A stretch of 64,000 nt of DNA from Solirubrobacter taibaiensis (GCA_027587225.1 JAPDDQ010000015.1:1-64000); one strand, 5' to 3'. Numbered from the stretch's first letter, positions 1-9,068 are shown. The notes: generated by a model from the letters alone, not told the origin. Translations and numbers: made by a program.

Positions 1-13
1 CTAATGGGGCTGA

Positions 14-472
14 TCAACCGATCAGACAAGAGCCTGTCCGGCGGCGCGCGGCGGCGAGCGCGGCGGCGACGCGGCGGCTCTCCGCGCGGCCGCCGAGGCG
101 CGTTTCGGCCCGCTCGCGCGGATCGCGCGGGCCGTCTACGACTCGCCCGACCCGGTCGCGACCGTCGCCGCGTTCACGCGCGACGTCGCCGACCTGGCCC
201 GCGGGGGAGACGCGGACGCCACCGCGATCTTCGCGGCGGCCGGCGCGGAGTTGGCTCGCACGGTGACCGCGGCCATCGACCGGACCTCCCCGCGGGTGGA
301 TGTCGTGTCATGGTCCGGAGGTGTGTTCGCTGCCGGTGAGCTCATCCTCGCGCCGCTCCGGGCGCACCTGCCCGCGGGCGTCGAGCTCCGGGCGCCGCTC
401 GGGGACGGGCTCGACGGTGCGGCCCGGCTGCTCGAGCGACCGACCCTGTTCCGCGACCTGATCCACGGATGA
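14..472 (+). CDS. N-acetylglucosamine kinase-like (BadF/BadG ATPase family), 5'-truncated
   Basis: The reading frame ending at 472 translates as the C-terminal part of a BadF/BadG/BcrA/BcrD-type sugar kinase: an alanine-rich helical stretch, then VDVVSWSGGVFAAGELIL and a closing segment with the DGLDGAARLLE pattern typical of these kinases. Stops lie in the same frame at 2-4 and 11-13 and no good start is visible, so the front of the gene is missing. Its stop overlaps the murQ ATG (ATGA). With murQ and anmK next door, a role in phosphorylating GlcNAc or MurNAc released by cell-wall turnover is likely. The family call is inferred from a short fragment plus context. Confidence 0.6.
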   Translation, partial: STDQTRACPAARGGERGGDAAALRAAAEARFGPLARIARAVYDSPDPVATVAAFTRDVADLARGGDADATAIFAAAGAELARTVTAAIDRTSPRVDVVSWSGGVFAAGELILAPLRAHLPAGVELRAPLGDGLDGAARLLERPTLFRDLIHG

Positions 473-1347
473 CACGACTGGGCCATCTCTCCACCGAAGG
501 GGCGCGACCGGAACGCGCCGAGATCGACCGGCTGCCGACCGACGAGCTCGTGCGGCTGATGAACGAGGACGACCAGGCCGTGGCGCACGCCGTGGCGGAC
601 GCACGCGCACAGATCGCGGCGGCGGTCGACGCGATCGTGCCGCGCCTGGAGGCCGGCGGGCGGCTGATCTACGTCGGCGCGGGCACGGCCGGCCGCGTCG
701 GCGTGCTCGACGCGAGCGAGTGCGGGCCGACGTTCAACTCCGATCAGGTGGTCGGCTTCATCGCCGGCGGGCCTGGCTCCGTGTCGACCGCGACCGAGTC
801 GGCCGAGGACGACGCCTCCGCGGGCGCGGACATCCCGGTCACGGCCGCGGACGTCGTCGTCGGCATCTCCGCCTCCGGGCGCACGCCGTACGTGCTCGGC
901 GCGATCGAGCACGCGATTGCCGCCGGCGCGCTGACGATCGGCTTCGCCTGCAACACCGGATCGCCGCTCAGCGCCGCCGCCGACCACGCCATCGAGGTCG
1001 TCGTCGGGCCCGAGTTCATCGCCGGCTCCACGCGCCTGAAGGCGGGCACGGCGCAGAAGCTCGTGCTCAACATGCTCTCCACGCTCACGATGGTGCGGCT
1101 GGGCAAGACGTACGGGAACCTGATGGTGGACGTGCGGGTGACGAACGAGAAGCTGCGCGACCGCGCGACGCGGATCGTCGAGCAGGTCACCGGGGCGTCG
1201 CACGAGGACGCCGCACGAGCGCTCGCGGAGGCGGGCGACGATGCGAAGCTGGCGACCGTGATGGTCCACGGGCAGATCGGCGCCGAGGAAGCGCGCGAGC
1301 GGCTGCGAGCGGCGGACGGGCACCTCCGGAAGGCGTTGGGCGAATGA
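469..1347 (+). CDS. murQ: N-acetylmuramic acid 6-phosphate etherase
   Basis: 292 aa, the normal length for MurQ, which cleaves the D-lactyl ether of MurNAc-6-phosphate to give GlcNAc-6-phosphate in the cytoplasm. It contains the SIS-fold signature GAGTAGRVGVLDASECGPTF at residues 70-89. Glu84 corresponds to the catalytic acid of E. coli MurQ, and Glu114 lies in the ESAED segment expected for the second acid. GISASGRTPYV and STRLKAGTAQKLVLN, the second and third family motifs, are intact. The ATG overlaps the upstream stop, and the stop overlaps the anmK ATG, so the genes form one translationally coupled recycling operon. Confidence 0.95.
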   Translation: MTRLGHLSTEGARPERAEIDRLPTDELVRLMNEDDQAVAHAVADARAQIAAAVDAIVPRLEAGGRLIYVGAGTAGRVGVLDASECGPTFNSDQVVGFIAGGPGSVSTATESAEDDASAGADIPVTAADVVVGISASGRTPYVLGAIEHAIAAGALTIGFACNTGSPLSAAADHAIEVVVGPEFIAGSTRLKAGTAQKLVLNMLSTLTMVRLGKTYGNLMVDVRVTNEKLRDRATRIVEQVTGASHEDAARALAEAGDDAKLATVMVHGQIGAEEARERLRAADGHLRKALGE

Positions 1348-2432
1348 GGGTCGTGGGCCTCATGTCGGGCACGTCGGTCGACGCCATCGACGCCGCCATC
1401 GCCGACATCACGTTGGAGGGCGAGACCGTCACGTTGCATCCCCTCGGCTCGGTCCGGGCGTTGTACGACGACGATCTGCGCGAGGAGATCCTGGCCGCGC
1501 TCCCGCCCGCGCCGACGACGATGGAAGCCGTCTGCCGCCTGGACACCCGCATCGGCCAGGCGTTCGCGGAGGTCGCGGTCGCCGCGATCGAGCACGTCGG
1601 GCCCGTCGACCTGATCGTCTCCCACGGCCAGACGCTCTACCACTGGGTCGAGGACGGCGCCGTCAAAGGCACGCTGCAACTCGGCCAGCCCGCGTGGATC
1701 GCCGAGCGCACGCACGTCGCGGTCGTGAGCGACCTGCGTACGCGGGACGTCGCCGCCGGCGGCCAGGGCGCGCCGCTCGTGTCGCTGCTCGACACGCTCC
1801 TGCTGGCCGGCCGTGAAGGCCGCCCCGCCGCGCTCAACCTCGGCGGGATCGCGAACCTCACGGTCCCGCCGCTCGCGTTCGACACCGGCCCCGGCAATGC
1901 GCTGCTCGACCGCGCCGCCCGGCAACTCGCAGACCAGCCCTACGACGAGGGCGGCGCGCGCGCCGCGGCCGGGACCGTCGTCCCCGAGTTGCTCGACCGC
2001 CTGCTCGCCGACCCCTACTACGCCCGCCCCGCCCCGAAATCGACCGGCCCCGAGCACTTCGAGCTCGGTGACGTCGGCGCGCACACCGTCGAGGACGTCC
2101 TCGCGAGCCTGACCGAGCTCACCGCCCGCACGGTCCTCGACGCCGCACGCGACCACGGCGCGACCGAGCTGATCGTCTCCGGCGGCGGCGTGCACAACGC
2201 GACGCTGATGTCGCGACTGGCCAAGGACCTCCCGACGATCACGAGCGACGCGCTCGGCCTGCCGGCGCAGGACAAGGAGGCGTACGCGTTCGCGCTGCTC
2301 GGGTTCCTCACCGCCCACGGCCTGCCGGGCACGCTTTCGCGTGCGACCGGCGCCACCCGCGCGAGCGTCCTGGGCTCGCTCACGCCCGGGATCGAGACCG
2401 GCCCGGCACCCCGGCGCCTGACGATCATGTGA
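1344..2432 (+). CDS. anmK: anhydro-N-acetylmuramic acid kinase
   Basis: 362 aa. AnmK hydrolyses the 1,6-anhydro ring of anhydroMurNAc and phosphorylates it, giving the MurQ substrate. Family motifs are present in order: GLMSGTSVDAIDAAI at the N-terminus (phosphate loop), SDLRTRDVAAGGQGAPLV, LNLGGIANLT, FDTGPGNALLD (contains the catalytic Asp) and ELIVSGGGVHNATLM near the C-terminus. The ATG at 1344 overlaps the murQ stop by four bases and gives the canonical N-terminus, so longer upstream starts in this frame are rejected. The stop overlaps the GTG of the following permease. Confidence 0.95.
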   Translation: MRVVGLMSGTSVDAIDAAIADITLEGETVTLHPLGSVRALYDDDLREEILAALPPAPTTMEAVCRLDTRIGQAFAEVAVAAIEHVGPVDLIVSHGQTLYHWVEDGAVKGTLQLGQPAWIAERTHVAVVSDLRTRDVAAGGQGAPLVSLLDTLLLAGREGRPAALNLGGIANLTVPPLAFDTGPGNALLDRAARQLADQPYDEGGARAAAGTVVPELLDRLLADPYYARPAPKSTGPEHFELGDVGAHTVEDVLASLTELTARTVLDAARDHGATELIVSGGGVHNATLMSRLAKDLPTITSDALGLPAQDKEAYAFALLGFLTAHGLPGTLSRATGATRASVLGSLTPGIETGPAPRRLTIM

Positions 2433-3199
2433 GCGCGCTCGCGATCGTCCTCGGCTTGGCGATCGGCATGATCGTCGGCGCCGTCGGCGGCGGGGGAGCG
2501 ATCCTCGCGCTGCCGGTGCTCGTCTACGTGCTCGGCGAGCCGGTCGGGCCCGCGTCCACGGCGAGCCTGGTGGTGGTGTCGCTCGCCGCCGCGATCGGTG
2601 CCGGCTCGCTCGCGCGCCACGGCCGCGTCTGCTGGCGGCTCGCGTTCACGTTCGCCGTGCCCGCCGCCCTCGGCTCCTTGCTGGGCTCGATCGGCAGTCA
2701 CGAGATCGGCGGGCGCGCGCTGATCCTCGCGTTCATCCCGGTGATGCTGCTCGCGGCGGTGCTGACCTGGAAGCGCGCGGGGGAGCGCGACGACGACGGC
2801 TCCTGCCCGGACCCGCCGCTCTCCCGCACCGCCACCGCGGGCGTGCTCGTCGGCCTGCTGACGGGGTTCTTCGGCGTCGGTGGCGGGTTCGTGATCGTGC
2901 CGGTGCTGAGCGTGTGGCTCGGCTTCCCGTTCCGGCGCGCCGTCGCCACTTCGCTCGTGATCATCGCGCTCACCGGCGTCGCCGCGCTCGCCAGCCACCT
3001 CGCAGCCGGGTCGCGACCCGACCTGGCGATCACCGCCACGCTGGCGCTCGCGACCGGCGCGGGCGCGCTGCTGGGCACGATGTTCGCCGAGCGCGTCCCG
3101 CAGTCGCTATTGCGGCGCGGGTTCGCGGTGCTGGTCGCTGCGGTCGCGGTCGCGCTGCTCGTCGACGTGCTCGCGCTCGGCGGTCCACCGGGAGGGTGA
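2429..3199 (+). CDS. TSUP (SafE/TauE) family membrane permease
   Basis: 256 aa with about eight hydrophobic segments in two related halves. Each half opens with the glycine-rich motif of the 4-toluene sulfonate uptake/TauE family: GAVGGGGAILALPVLVY near residue 18 and GFFGVGGGFVIVPVLSV near residue 146. These proteins export or import sulfur-containing or small organic anions; the substrate here cannot be read from sequence. The GTG start overlaps the anmK stop by four bases, so it is co-transcribed with the recycling genes, though a functional link is not established. The 3' end overlaps the convergent gene below by 93 bases. Confidence 0.85.
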   Translation: MSALAIVLGLAIGMIVGAVGGGGAILALPVLVYVLGEPVGPASTASLVVVSLAAAIGAGSLARHGRVCWRLAFTFAVPAALGSLLGSIGSHEIGGRALILAFIPVMLLAAVLTWKRAGERDDDGSCPDPPLSRTATAGVLVGLLTGFFGVGGGFVIVPVLSVWLGFPFRRAVATSLVIIALTGVAALASHLAAGSRPDLAITATLALATGAGALLGTMFAERVPQSLLRRGFAVLVAAVAVALLVDVLALGGPPGG

Positions 3200-4933
3200 G
3201 GGCCGGCCGGGGGCGAGCGAGACGCGGTGCACACCCCACGCCAGCGCGGCGAGGAACGCGAGGGCGATCGCCAGCACGACGCTGTAGGCGATCACCCACA
3301 GCCCGCCGGCGACGTCGGTCTTGCGCTCGCGCTGGAGCAGTTGCTGCTCGGGAACGAAGCTGGAACCGACGTTCGACTCGGCCGGGACGCCCTCGACGGG
3401 GATGGCCGGATCGGCGGGCAGGTAGATCGCCCGCGCAGCCAGCGTACGCCCGGTGTGCAGGCGCAGCATCGTCTTCCACTCGCCCGTGATCGGCACCGGT
3501 TCGGTGCTGCGGTACTCGCCCGGGCCGACACGCTCGAGCCGGTCGACGACCAGTCCACCGCCCTGCCAGGCCGTGGCGGTGAACCAGTTCGCGTCGTCGG
3601 CGGCATCGCGCGGGTCGACCGTGACCTGCAGGTTCGCGCGGCCCGCGCCGGCCGGCTCCAGCATCACCAGCGCGCCGGCGCCGGCCTCGCCGTTGGCGAT
3701 CAGCCCGTAGCCGGTGAGCGCGAAGATCGTCGCCGCGCCCGCGATCGCGGCGCTGCGGAGCGACGGGGTGCGATCGGTGGACAGCCGGGCGCCGAGCCAG
3801 CCGCCCACGCACGACGCGGCCACGGCCATCGCCAGCCCGACGATCAGCCCTTCCGGCAGCAGCGCCGCGGGCCACGGCAGCGGCATGAAGACGTGCGTCC
3901 AGCCCCACTCGGCGGCGAGCCCGACGGTGCCGAGCGCCATGCCGGATGCGAGCGCGAGCGGCAACGGCTTCTTCACTCGCAGCGCGACGAGTTCGACCAG
4001 CAGCGCTTCGACCAGGAAGAGCGGGAAGTGCGGCGTCGGCTCACCCAGGACGGGGCCGACGATCACGGCCATGAGCCCGCGCATGGCCAGGAAGAACAGC
4101 GCCGCGCCGAGCGCCGCGCCGCGGCCGAGCCAGATCCGCGTCGCGACGAGCGCGACGCCCGCGGCGAGCATGATCAGCATCGGCTGGAAGATCATCTGGA
4201 ACTGCGGGACGCCGAAGTCGAACTCGGCCTGGAAGGTCGAGAGCCCGAGCAACAGCGCGCCCGGCAGCGAGATCCGGCGCAGGAACACGACCCACGCCGG
4301 CGCCGAGCGCGTGCTCGCGCCGCCCGCCTCGACGAACAACACCGCCAGCCCGATCAACGTCATCGCGGCGCCGCCGATCAGCATCAGGTGCGTCGGGCCC
4401 CACAGCGTCACGTCCTGGCCGAACAGCCGGTGCCAGACGTCGTCGAGCGGGAACCCGATCAGCGCGAACGTGCCCGCGGAGGCGATCAGCACGCCGCCGA
4501 GCGGCGCGTACCAGCCCGGCGCGACCTTCACCGCCACGCGCGACGGCTTCTCGAGCGGCAGGCACATCGACAGGAAGCCGGACGCGAACACGCCGAACAG
4601 TCCGGCGAGGATGAAGTAGTGCGCGACGTTGGCCAGCGGCCCCTCGTCGCGGCCGTCCGCGATGTGCAGGGAGATGTCCCACAACATCCCGAACAGGGCG
4701 GTGATCAGCGAGACGACGATGATCCCGGCAGGGATCGCCAGCCAGGCGGGCATCCCGGAGACGCGCTCCGAGTAGCGGGCCAACCGCCCGAGCAGCGCCA
4801 CCTTCCCACTGCGGTGGCCCATCCCGAGCCATAGCAGCACGACGGTGATCAGCCCGGCGGCGCCGGTCGCGATCGCGACCTGGTCCAGCGCGGCGCCGCC
4901 CGCGGGCTTGGCCTGAGCGAGCAGTTCGAGCAT
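3107..4933 (-). CDS. polytopic membrane protein of unknown function with YtkA/FixH-like extracytoplasmic domain
   Basis: 608 aa. The first two thirds hold about ten transmembrane helices (for example the segments around PAWLAIPAGIIVVSLITALFGM and THLMLIGGAAMTLIGLAVLFV). A beta-rich extracytoplasmic stretch follows, with ERVGPGEYRSTEPVPITGEWKTMLRLHTG, which resembles YtkA/FixH-type domains, and then a last helix. I do not recognise the family; a metal or redox role is possible from the YtkA-like part only. ATG 4933 is preferred over GTG 4963 because the latter lies inside the palindromic MerR promoter. The last 30 or so codons run antisense to the TSUP gene and have an unusual charged composition. 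Confidence 0.7.
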   Translation of the reverse strand: MLELLAQAKPAGGAALDQVAIATGAAGLITVVLLWLGMGHRSGKVALLGRLARYSERVSGMPAWLAIPAGIIVVSLITALFGMLWDISLHIADGRDEGPLANVAHYFILAGLFGVFASGFLSMCLPLEKPSRVAVKVAPGWYAPLGGVLIASAGTFALIGFPLDDVWHRLFGQDVTLWGPTHLMLIGGAAMTLIGLAVLFVEAGGASTRSAPAWVVFLRRISLPGALLLGLSTFQAEFDFGVPQFQMIFQPMLIMLAAGVALVATRIWLGRGAALGAALFFLAMRGLMAVIVGPVLGEPTPHFPLFLVEALLVELVALRVKKPLPLALASGMALGTVGLAAEWGWTHVFMPLPWPAALLPEGLIVGLAMAVAASCVGGWLGARLSTDRTPSLRSAAIAGAATIFALTGYGLIANGEAGAGALVMLEPAGAGRANLQVTVDPRDAADDANWFTATAWQGGGLVVDRLERVGPGEYRSTEPVPITGEWKTMLRLHTGRTLAARAIYLPADPAIPVEGVPAESNVGSSFVPEQQLLQRERKTDVAGGLWVIAYSVVLAIALAFLAALAWGVHRVSLAPGRPSPSRWTAEREHVDEQRDRDRSDQHREPAPQ

Positions 4934-4955
4934 GCCGGCGAATGTATCGTCGTTT

Positions 4956-4976
4956 GACGTCACGTTCTGTGACGTC
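4956..4976. promoter_or_regulatory. MerR-type palindromic operator/promoter
   Basis: Perfect inverted repeat GACGTCAC-GTTCT-GTGACGTC in the divergent gap. On the + strand it sits between a -35 like TTGACG (4954-4959) and a -10 like GATACC (4978-4983), an 18-base spacer. Dyads within an over-long spacer are the hallmark of MerR-controlled promoters, and the gene immediately downstream encodes a MerR protein. Confidence 0.7.
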
Positions 4977-4992
4977 CGATACCCTCGAACGC

Positions 4993-5697
4993 GTGCTGAC
5001 GATCGACGAGCTGGCGCGGGAGACCGGTTTGACGGTTCGCAACGTGCGCTCGCACCACGCGCGCGGGCTGCTCCAGCCGCCTGAGGTCCGCGGCCGCACC
5101 GGCTTCTACGGGCCGCAGCACGTCGCGCGCCTGCGGCTCATCCAGCGGCTGCAGGGCGAAGGGATGAAGCTCAGCGGCATCAAGCGCCTGCTCGGCGAGT
5201 CCGGCGAGCGGTTGCTGGCGCTCAAGGAGGCTTCGCTGGAGGTGGGGGAGACGCCCGAGGTGGTCAGCGCGCAGGTGCTCGCGGAGCGGCTGCGACTGAC
5301 CGAGAAGGACGACCCGAAGAAGCTGATCGCCAAGGCCACCAAGCTCGGTCTCCTGCACCCGCTGGGCGAGGGGCAGTTCGAGGTCCCGAGCCCGGCGCTG
5401 CTGGCCGCGGCCGAGGAGGTGGTCCAGCGCGGCGTGGAGCTCGATCACGCGCTCGCGATGCTCGACAGCGTGATCCGCCACTCGCGCGCGGTGTCCAAGG
5501 AGTTCGTGCGGCTGTTCACCGACGACGTGCTCAGGCCGTACGCCGAGGCGGAGCGCTGGGACGAGCTCGAGGAGTCGATCCAGGCCTCGCGGCCGCTCGC
5601 CGCGCAGGCGCTGCTCGCGGTCTTCCGCCGGACGATGGACGAGGAGGTCGAGGCGACGTTCGCTGACCTTGCGCGGCGCATGGCGCAGAAGCGCTGA
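4993..5697 (+). CDS. MerR family transcriptional regulator
   Basis: 234 aa from GTG 4993. The N-terminal winged helix reads LTIDELARETGLTVRNVRSHHARGLLQPPEVRGRTGFYGPQHVARLRLIQRLQGEGMKLSGIKRLL, a standard MerR DNA-binding domain with both helix-turn-helix and wing. The remaining 150 residues are helical, lack metal-binding cysteines, and probably bind a small molecule. GTG 4993 is chosen because it starts exactly at the conserved domain and leaves the palindromic operator 4956-4976 upstream; ATG 4942 would place the operator inside the gene. A drug-efflux MFS gene follows 25 bases later and is the likely target along with itself. Confidence 0.85.
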   Translation: MLTIDELARETGLTVRNVRSHHARGLLQPPEVRGRTGFYGPQHVARLRLIQRLQGEGMKLSGIKRLLGESGERLLALKEASLEVGETPEVVSAQVLAERLRLTEKDDPKKLIAKATKLGLLHPLGEGQFEVPSPALLAAAEEVVQRGVELDHALAMLDSVIRHSRAVSKEFVRLFTDDVLRPYAEAERWDELEESIQASRPLAAQALLAVFRRTMDEEVEATFADLARRMAQKR

Positions 5698-5708
5698 CAG
5701 TGCGTAAG

Positions 5709-5714
5709 TAAGCT
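5709..5714 (+). promoter_or_regulatory. -10 box of leaderless MFS transcript
   Basis: TAAGCT (TANNNT type) lies seven bases before the GTG at 5722, so transcription would start at or next to the start codon. No Shine-Dalgarno sequence is visible. Confidence 0.45.
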
Positions 5715-5721
5715 GCGTCCG

Positions 5722-7113
5722 GTGACTCCCCCGCAGCAGCGGCCCCGGCCGGTTCTTCTCACGCTCACGGGTGCGGGCATCGCCTTCGCCCTCTCGCAGA
5801 CGCTCGTCGTCCCCGCGCTTCCGGCGCTCGCACAGGAGTTCGACGCGTCGCCGAACGCGGTCAGCTGGGTGCTCACCGGCTTCCTCGTCAGCGCGTCGAT
5901 CGCGACCCCGATCGCGGGCAAGCTCGGCGACCTGTACGGCAAGGGCCGCGTGCTCACCGCGATCATGATCATCTTCTCGATCGGGGCCGTGATCAACGCG
6001 CTCGCGCCAACGATCGAGGTGCTGATCGCGGGGCGCGTGCTGCAGGGCGTGGCCGGCGGCGTCTTCCCGCTCGCGTTCGGGATCATCCGCGACACGTTCC
6101 CGCGTGACCAGGTGGCGAGCGGCATCGCGATCATCAGCGCGGTGTTCGGGATCGGCGGCGGCATCGGGTTGCCGCTCTCCGGGCTGATCGTCGACCACGT
6201 CAACCTGGACTGGCTGTTCTGGGTCAGCCTGATCGCGCTGCCGGTGGCGTACGCCGTGCACCGGTTCGTGCCGCCTTCTCCACCAGTAGAGAACACGAAG
6301 GTGGACTGGCTGGGGGCGGTCGTGTTGAGCACCGGCCTGGCCGCGATCCTGCTCGGCGTCTCGCAGGCCGGTGAGTGGGGCTGGGGCTCGCCCGCGAACG
6401 TCGGCTCGGTCCTGGGCGGCATGGTCCTGATCGGCCTGTTCGTGTGGATCGAGACGCGGGTCGCGCAGCCGTTGATCGACATGGCGGTGCTGCGCAAGCC
6501 CGCCGTCGCGTTCACGAACCTGACCGGCTTCCTGGTCGGCATCGCGATGTTCTCGAGCTTCCTCGTCTTCCCGCAGTTCGCGCAGGCGCCGGAGAGCACG
6601 GGCTACGGGTTCGGCTTCAGCGTCACCGCGGCGGGCTTCCTGCTGCTGCCGACGGCGCTGGCGCAGCTCGCCGCCGGGCCGCCGGCGGCCAAGCTCGGTG
6701 AGCGGATCGGCTTCCGCGGCGTGCTGACGATCGGCGCGGTCCTGATCACGTTCTCGTTCCTGATCAACACGTTCGCCCACGACCACCCGTGGGAGCTGAT
6801 CATCGGCGGCATGCTGCTCGGCGTCGGCATCACGTTCGGCTTCGCCGCGATGGCGAACCTGATCGTCGATGCGGTGCCCCAGTCCGAGGTCGGGATCGCG
6901 ACCGGCATCAACACCGTCATGCGGACCGTCGGCGGCTCCTTCGGCGCCGCGATCGTGACCGCGATCCTCACGTCCACGAGCGACCCGATCCCCAGCGAAG
7001 GCCTCTACACGGCCGCGTTCGCGTTCTCCGCCGTGGCCGGGTTCATCGCCATCATGGCCTCGTTGCTGATCCCACGTGGCCCGCGGCTGCAGGCCGCACT
7101 CGCCACCGACTGA
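5722..7113 (+). CDS. DHA2-type MFS multidrug exporter
   Basis: 463 aa with the 14-helix layout of the DHA2 drug:H+ antiporter group. Motif A-like [13 protein letters not shown] follows helix 2, motif C-like [14 protein letters not shown] lies in helix 5, and a second-half motif [13 protein letters not shown] is present. It would export hydrophobic compounds across the inner membrane using the proton gradient. The MerR gene 25 bases upstream on the same strand is the likely regulator. The stop overlaps the ATG of the flavin oxidoreductase by one base, so both probably share a message. Confidence 0.88.
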   Translation: MTPPQQRPRPVLLTLTGAGIAFALSQTLVVPALPALAQEFDASPNAVSWVLTGFLVSASIATPIAGKLGDLYGKGRVLTAIMIIFSIGAVINALAPTIEVLIAGRVLQGVAGGVFPLAFGIIRDTFPRDQVASGIAIISAVFGIGGGIGLPLSGLIVDHVNLDWLFWVSLIALPVAYAVHRFVPPSPPVENTKVDWLGAVVLSTGLAAILLGVSQAGEWGWGSPANVGSVLGGMVLIGLFVWIETRVAQPLIDMAVLRKPAVAFTNLTGFLVGIAMFSSFLVFPQFAQAPESTGYGFGFSVTAAGFLLLPTALAQLAAGPPAAKLGERIGFRGVLTIGAVLITFSFLINTFAHDHPWELIIGGMLLGVGITFGFAAMANLIVDAVPQSEVGIATGINTVMRTVGGSFGAAIVTAILTSTSDPIPSEGLYTAAFAFSAVAGFIAIMASLLIPRGPRLQAALATD

Positions 7114-8123
7114 TGGAGCTCGGCCTCTACACGTTCGGTGAGCGCACGGACCCGGCGCTCACCGTCGAGCAGCGGATGGCGAACCTGCTCGACGAGATCG
7201 TCCTGGCCGACGAGGTCGGGCTCGACGTGTTCGGCGTGGGGGAGCACCACCGGCCCGACTTTACGGTGTCGGCGCCGGCGGTCGTGCTGGCCGCGGCGGC
7301 GGCGCGCACCTCGCGCATCCGGCTGACCTCGGCGGTGAGCGTGTTGTCGTCGGACGACCCGGTGCGCGTGTTCCAGGACTTCGCGACGCTGGATCTCTTG
7401 TCGCACGGGCGGGCCGAGATCATGGCCGGGCGCGGCTCGTTCGTCGAGTCCTTCCCGCTGTTCGGCTACTCGCTCGACGACTACGACGAGCTATTCTCCG
7501 AGCACCTCGCGCTGCTGCTCGAGCTGCGGCGCGGTGAGGTCGTGCACTGGCAGGGCAAGCACCGGACGTCGATCGACGGCCGCGGCGTCTACCCGCGCCC
7601 CGTCCAGGACCCGCTGCCCGTCTGGGTCGCGGTCGGCGGCTCCCCGCAGTCCGTCGCCCGCGCCGGCGCCCTGGGCCTGCCGATGGCACTCGCGATCATC
7701 GGCGGCCAGCCCGCCCGCTTCGCGCCCTTCGCCGAGCTGCACCGCAAGGTCGCGAGCGAATACGGGCACGAGCGGCCGCTGCTGTCGATCAACTCCCACG
7801 GCTTCATCGCCGACGACACCCGCACGGCGATCGACACCGCCTTCCCGGCCCACAAGGTCGTCATGGACCAGATCGGCCGCGAACGCGGCTGGCCCCCCAT
7901 GACCCGCGCCCAGTTCGAGGCCGGTGCCACCCTCGAGGGCCACAACGTCATCGGCTCCCCCGAGCAGGTGATCGAGAAGATCCTCTACCAGCACCAGCTC
8001 TTCCAGCACGACCGCTTCCTCCTGCAGATGAGCGTCGGCACCCTCCCGCACGACGCCCTCATGCACGCCATCGAGCTCTACGGCACGGTCGTCGCCCCGG
8101 CGGTCCGCAAAGCCTTGTCGTAG
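7113..8123 (+). CDS. LLM-class flavin-dependent oxidoreductase (luciferase-like monooxygenase)
   Basis: 336 aa, a complete bacterial luciferase-like TIM barrel. Recognisable family features are [10 protein letters not shown] at the start, [63 protein letters not shown] through the flavin-binding half, [24 protein letters not shown], and the C-terminal [11 protein letters not shown]. Such enzymes use reduced FMN or F420; the cofactor and substrate cannot be assigned. ATG 7113 shares its first base with the last base of the MFS stop, giving a two-gene operon. Confidence 0.88.
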   Translation: MELGLYTFGERTDPALTVEQRMANLLDEIVLADEVGLDVFGVGEHHRPDFTVSAPAVVLAAAAARTSRIRLTSAVSVLSSDDPVRVFQDFATLDLLSHGRAEIMAGRGSFVESFPLFGYSLDDYDELFSEHLALLLELRRGEVVHWQGKHRTSIDGRGVYPRPVQDPLPVWVAVGGSPQSVARAGALGLPMALAIIGGQPARFAPFAELHRKVASEYGHERPLLSINSHGFIADDTRTAIDTAFPAHKVVMDQIGRERGWPPMTRAQFEAGATLEGHNVIGSPEQVIEKILYQHQLFQHDRFLLQMSVGTLPHDALMHAIELYGTVVAPAVRKALS

Positions 8124-8151
8124 TTGGCACACATTTGTTGCAGGTGCGCGT

Positions 8152-8186
8152 AGAGCCGTAACGCGGCTCTGCGCGAGGGTTCGCGC
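8152..8186 (+). promoter_or_regulatory. tandem hairpins abutting a start codon
   Basis: Two perfect hairpins stand back to back: AGAGCCG-taacg-CGGCTCT (8152-8170) and GCGCGA-GGGT-TCGCGC (8171-8186). The second ends on the base before the ATG at 8187. They could act as operator or as an RNA structure occluding the start. No T-tract follows, so a plain terminator for the upstream gene is less likely. Confidence 0.55.
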
Positions 8187-9068
8187 ATGCCACGCGAACG
8201 TCAAGTTGGTCAACCAGCGGTTGACCAACTCATTGCTCGCGTGGCGGCCGGGCAGCACGGCGTCGTCGACCTGGCCGATCTGCGTGCGTGCGGGCTCTCC
8301 AAGCAAGCCGTCTCGAAGCGCGTTGCTGCGGGGCGCCTCGTCCCGCTCTACCGCGGCGTCTTCGCCATCGGGCACGCGAACGTCCCGTTCCAGGGGTGGT
8401 GCTTGGCCGCCGTGTTGGCGTGTGGCGCCGGCGCGGCGCTCTCGCACTTCGCGGCGGCGGTGCTGTGGGGCCTCTTGGACCCGACTGGTCGCTACCCCGA
8501 CGTGATCGCTCCGACGCCAAGGCGGCACGACGGCATCAACACGTTCCAGGGGACGAACTACGACGTGACCGTCCACAAGGGCATCCCGGTCACAACCCCA
8601 GCGCAAACGGTGATCCACCTCTCCTCACTGGCGCAGTTCGCCACGCTGCGCCGGGCGGTCAATCAGGGCCTCAACCTCAGGCTGCTGACCCTGCGGGACC
8701 TCATAACTCACATCCACCGCGGCGCCAAGAACCTCCGCGCGGTCCTCGCCACCGCGGCGCCCACCCGCTCCGAGAACGAGAACGCCGTCCTCCATCTCCT
8801 CGACGACGCCGGCATCCCGAAGCCGCTCGTCAATCCGCAGATCGCCGCCACGAACCTCATACCCGACTTCCTCTGGCGCGACAAAGCGCTGATCCTCGAA
8901 GCCGACTCCGAGGCGTACCACGACCATTTGCTCGCCCGCGCCGACGACCGGACCAAGCAGACGATCCTCGAAGCCCTCGGCTACACCGTCATCCGCACGT
9001 CGTGGGCGGAGATCACGACCCGGCCGGACCGGATGATCGCGCGGGTCAGCGCGGGCCGTGCTGGGTGA
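8187..9068 (+). CDS. AbiEi-like antitoxin-domain protein with C-terminal DUF559-like nuclease fold
   Basis: 293 aa. The N-terminus (QLIARVAAGQHGVVDLADLRACGLSKQAVSKRVAAGRLVPLYRGVFAI) is the winged-helix 'type IV TA AbiEi antitoxin' domain. The C-terminus (PDFLWRDKALILEADSEAYHDHLLARADDRTKQTILEALGYTVIRTSWAEI) resembles the DUF559/Vsr-like endonuclease fold, with E and D residues in the usual places. Proteins with this architecture are numerous in actinobacteria and usually lack an AbiEii toxin neighbour, as here. Function is unproven; autoregulation through inverted repeats is known for AbiEi, and strong repeats lie at this gene's 5' end. It overlaps the convergent globin gene by 23 bases. Confidence 0.75.
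   Translation: MPRERQVGQPAVDQLIARVAAGQHGVVDLADLRACGLSKQAVSKRVAAGRLVPLYRGVFAIGHANVPFQGWCLAAVLACGAGAALSHFAAAVLWGLLDPTGRYPDVIAPTPRRHDGINTFQGTNYDVTVHKGIPVTTPAQTVIHLSSLAQFATLRRAVNQGLNLRLLTLRDLITHIHRGAKNLRAVLATAAPTRSENENAVLHLLDDAGIPKPLVNPQIAATNLIPDFLWRDKALILEADSEAYHDHLLARADDRTKQTILEALGYTVIRTSWAEITTRPDRMIARVSAGRAG
8204..8230. promoter_or_regulatory. 27-base perfect palindrome in the 5' coding region
   Basis: AGTTGGTCAACC-agc-GGTTGACCAACT, 12-base arms with a three-base centre, spans codons 6-15 of the AbiEi-like gene. A dyad this long is very unlikely by chance and is a candidate autoregulatory operator. Confidence 0.6.
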
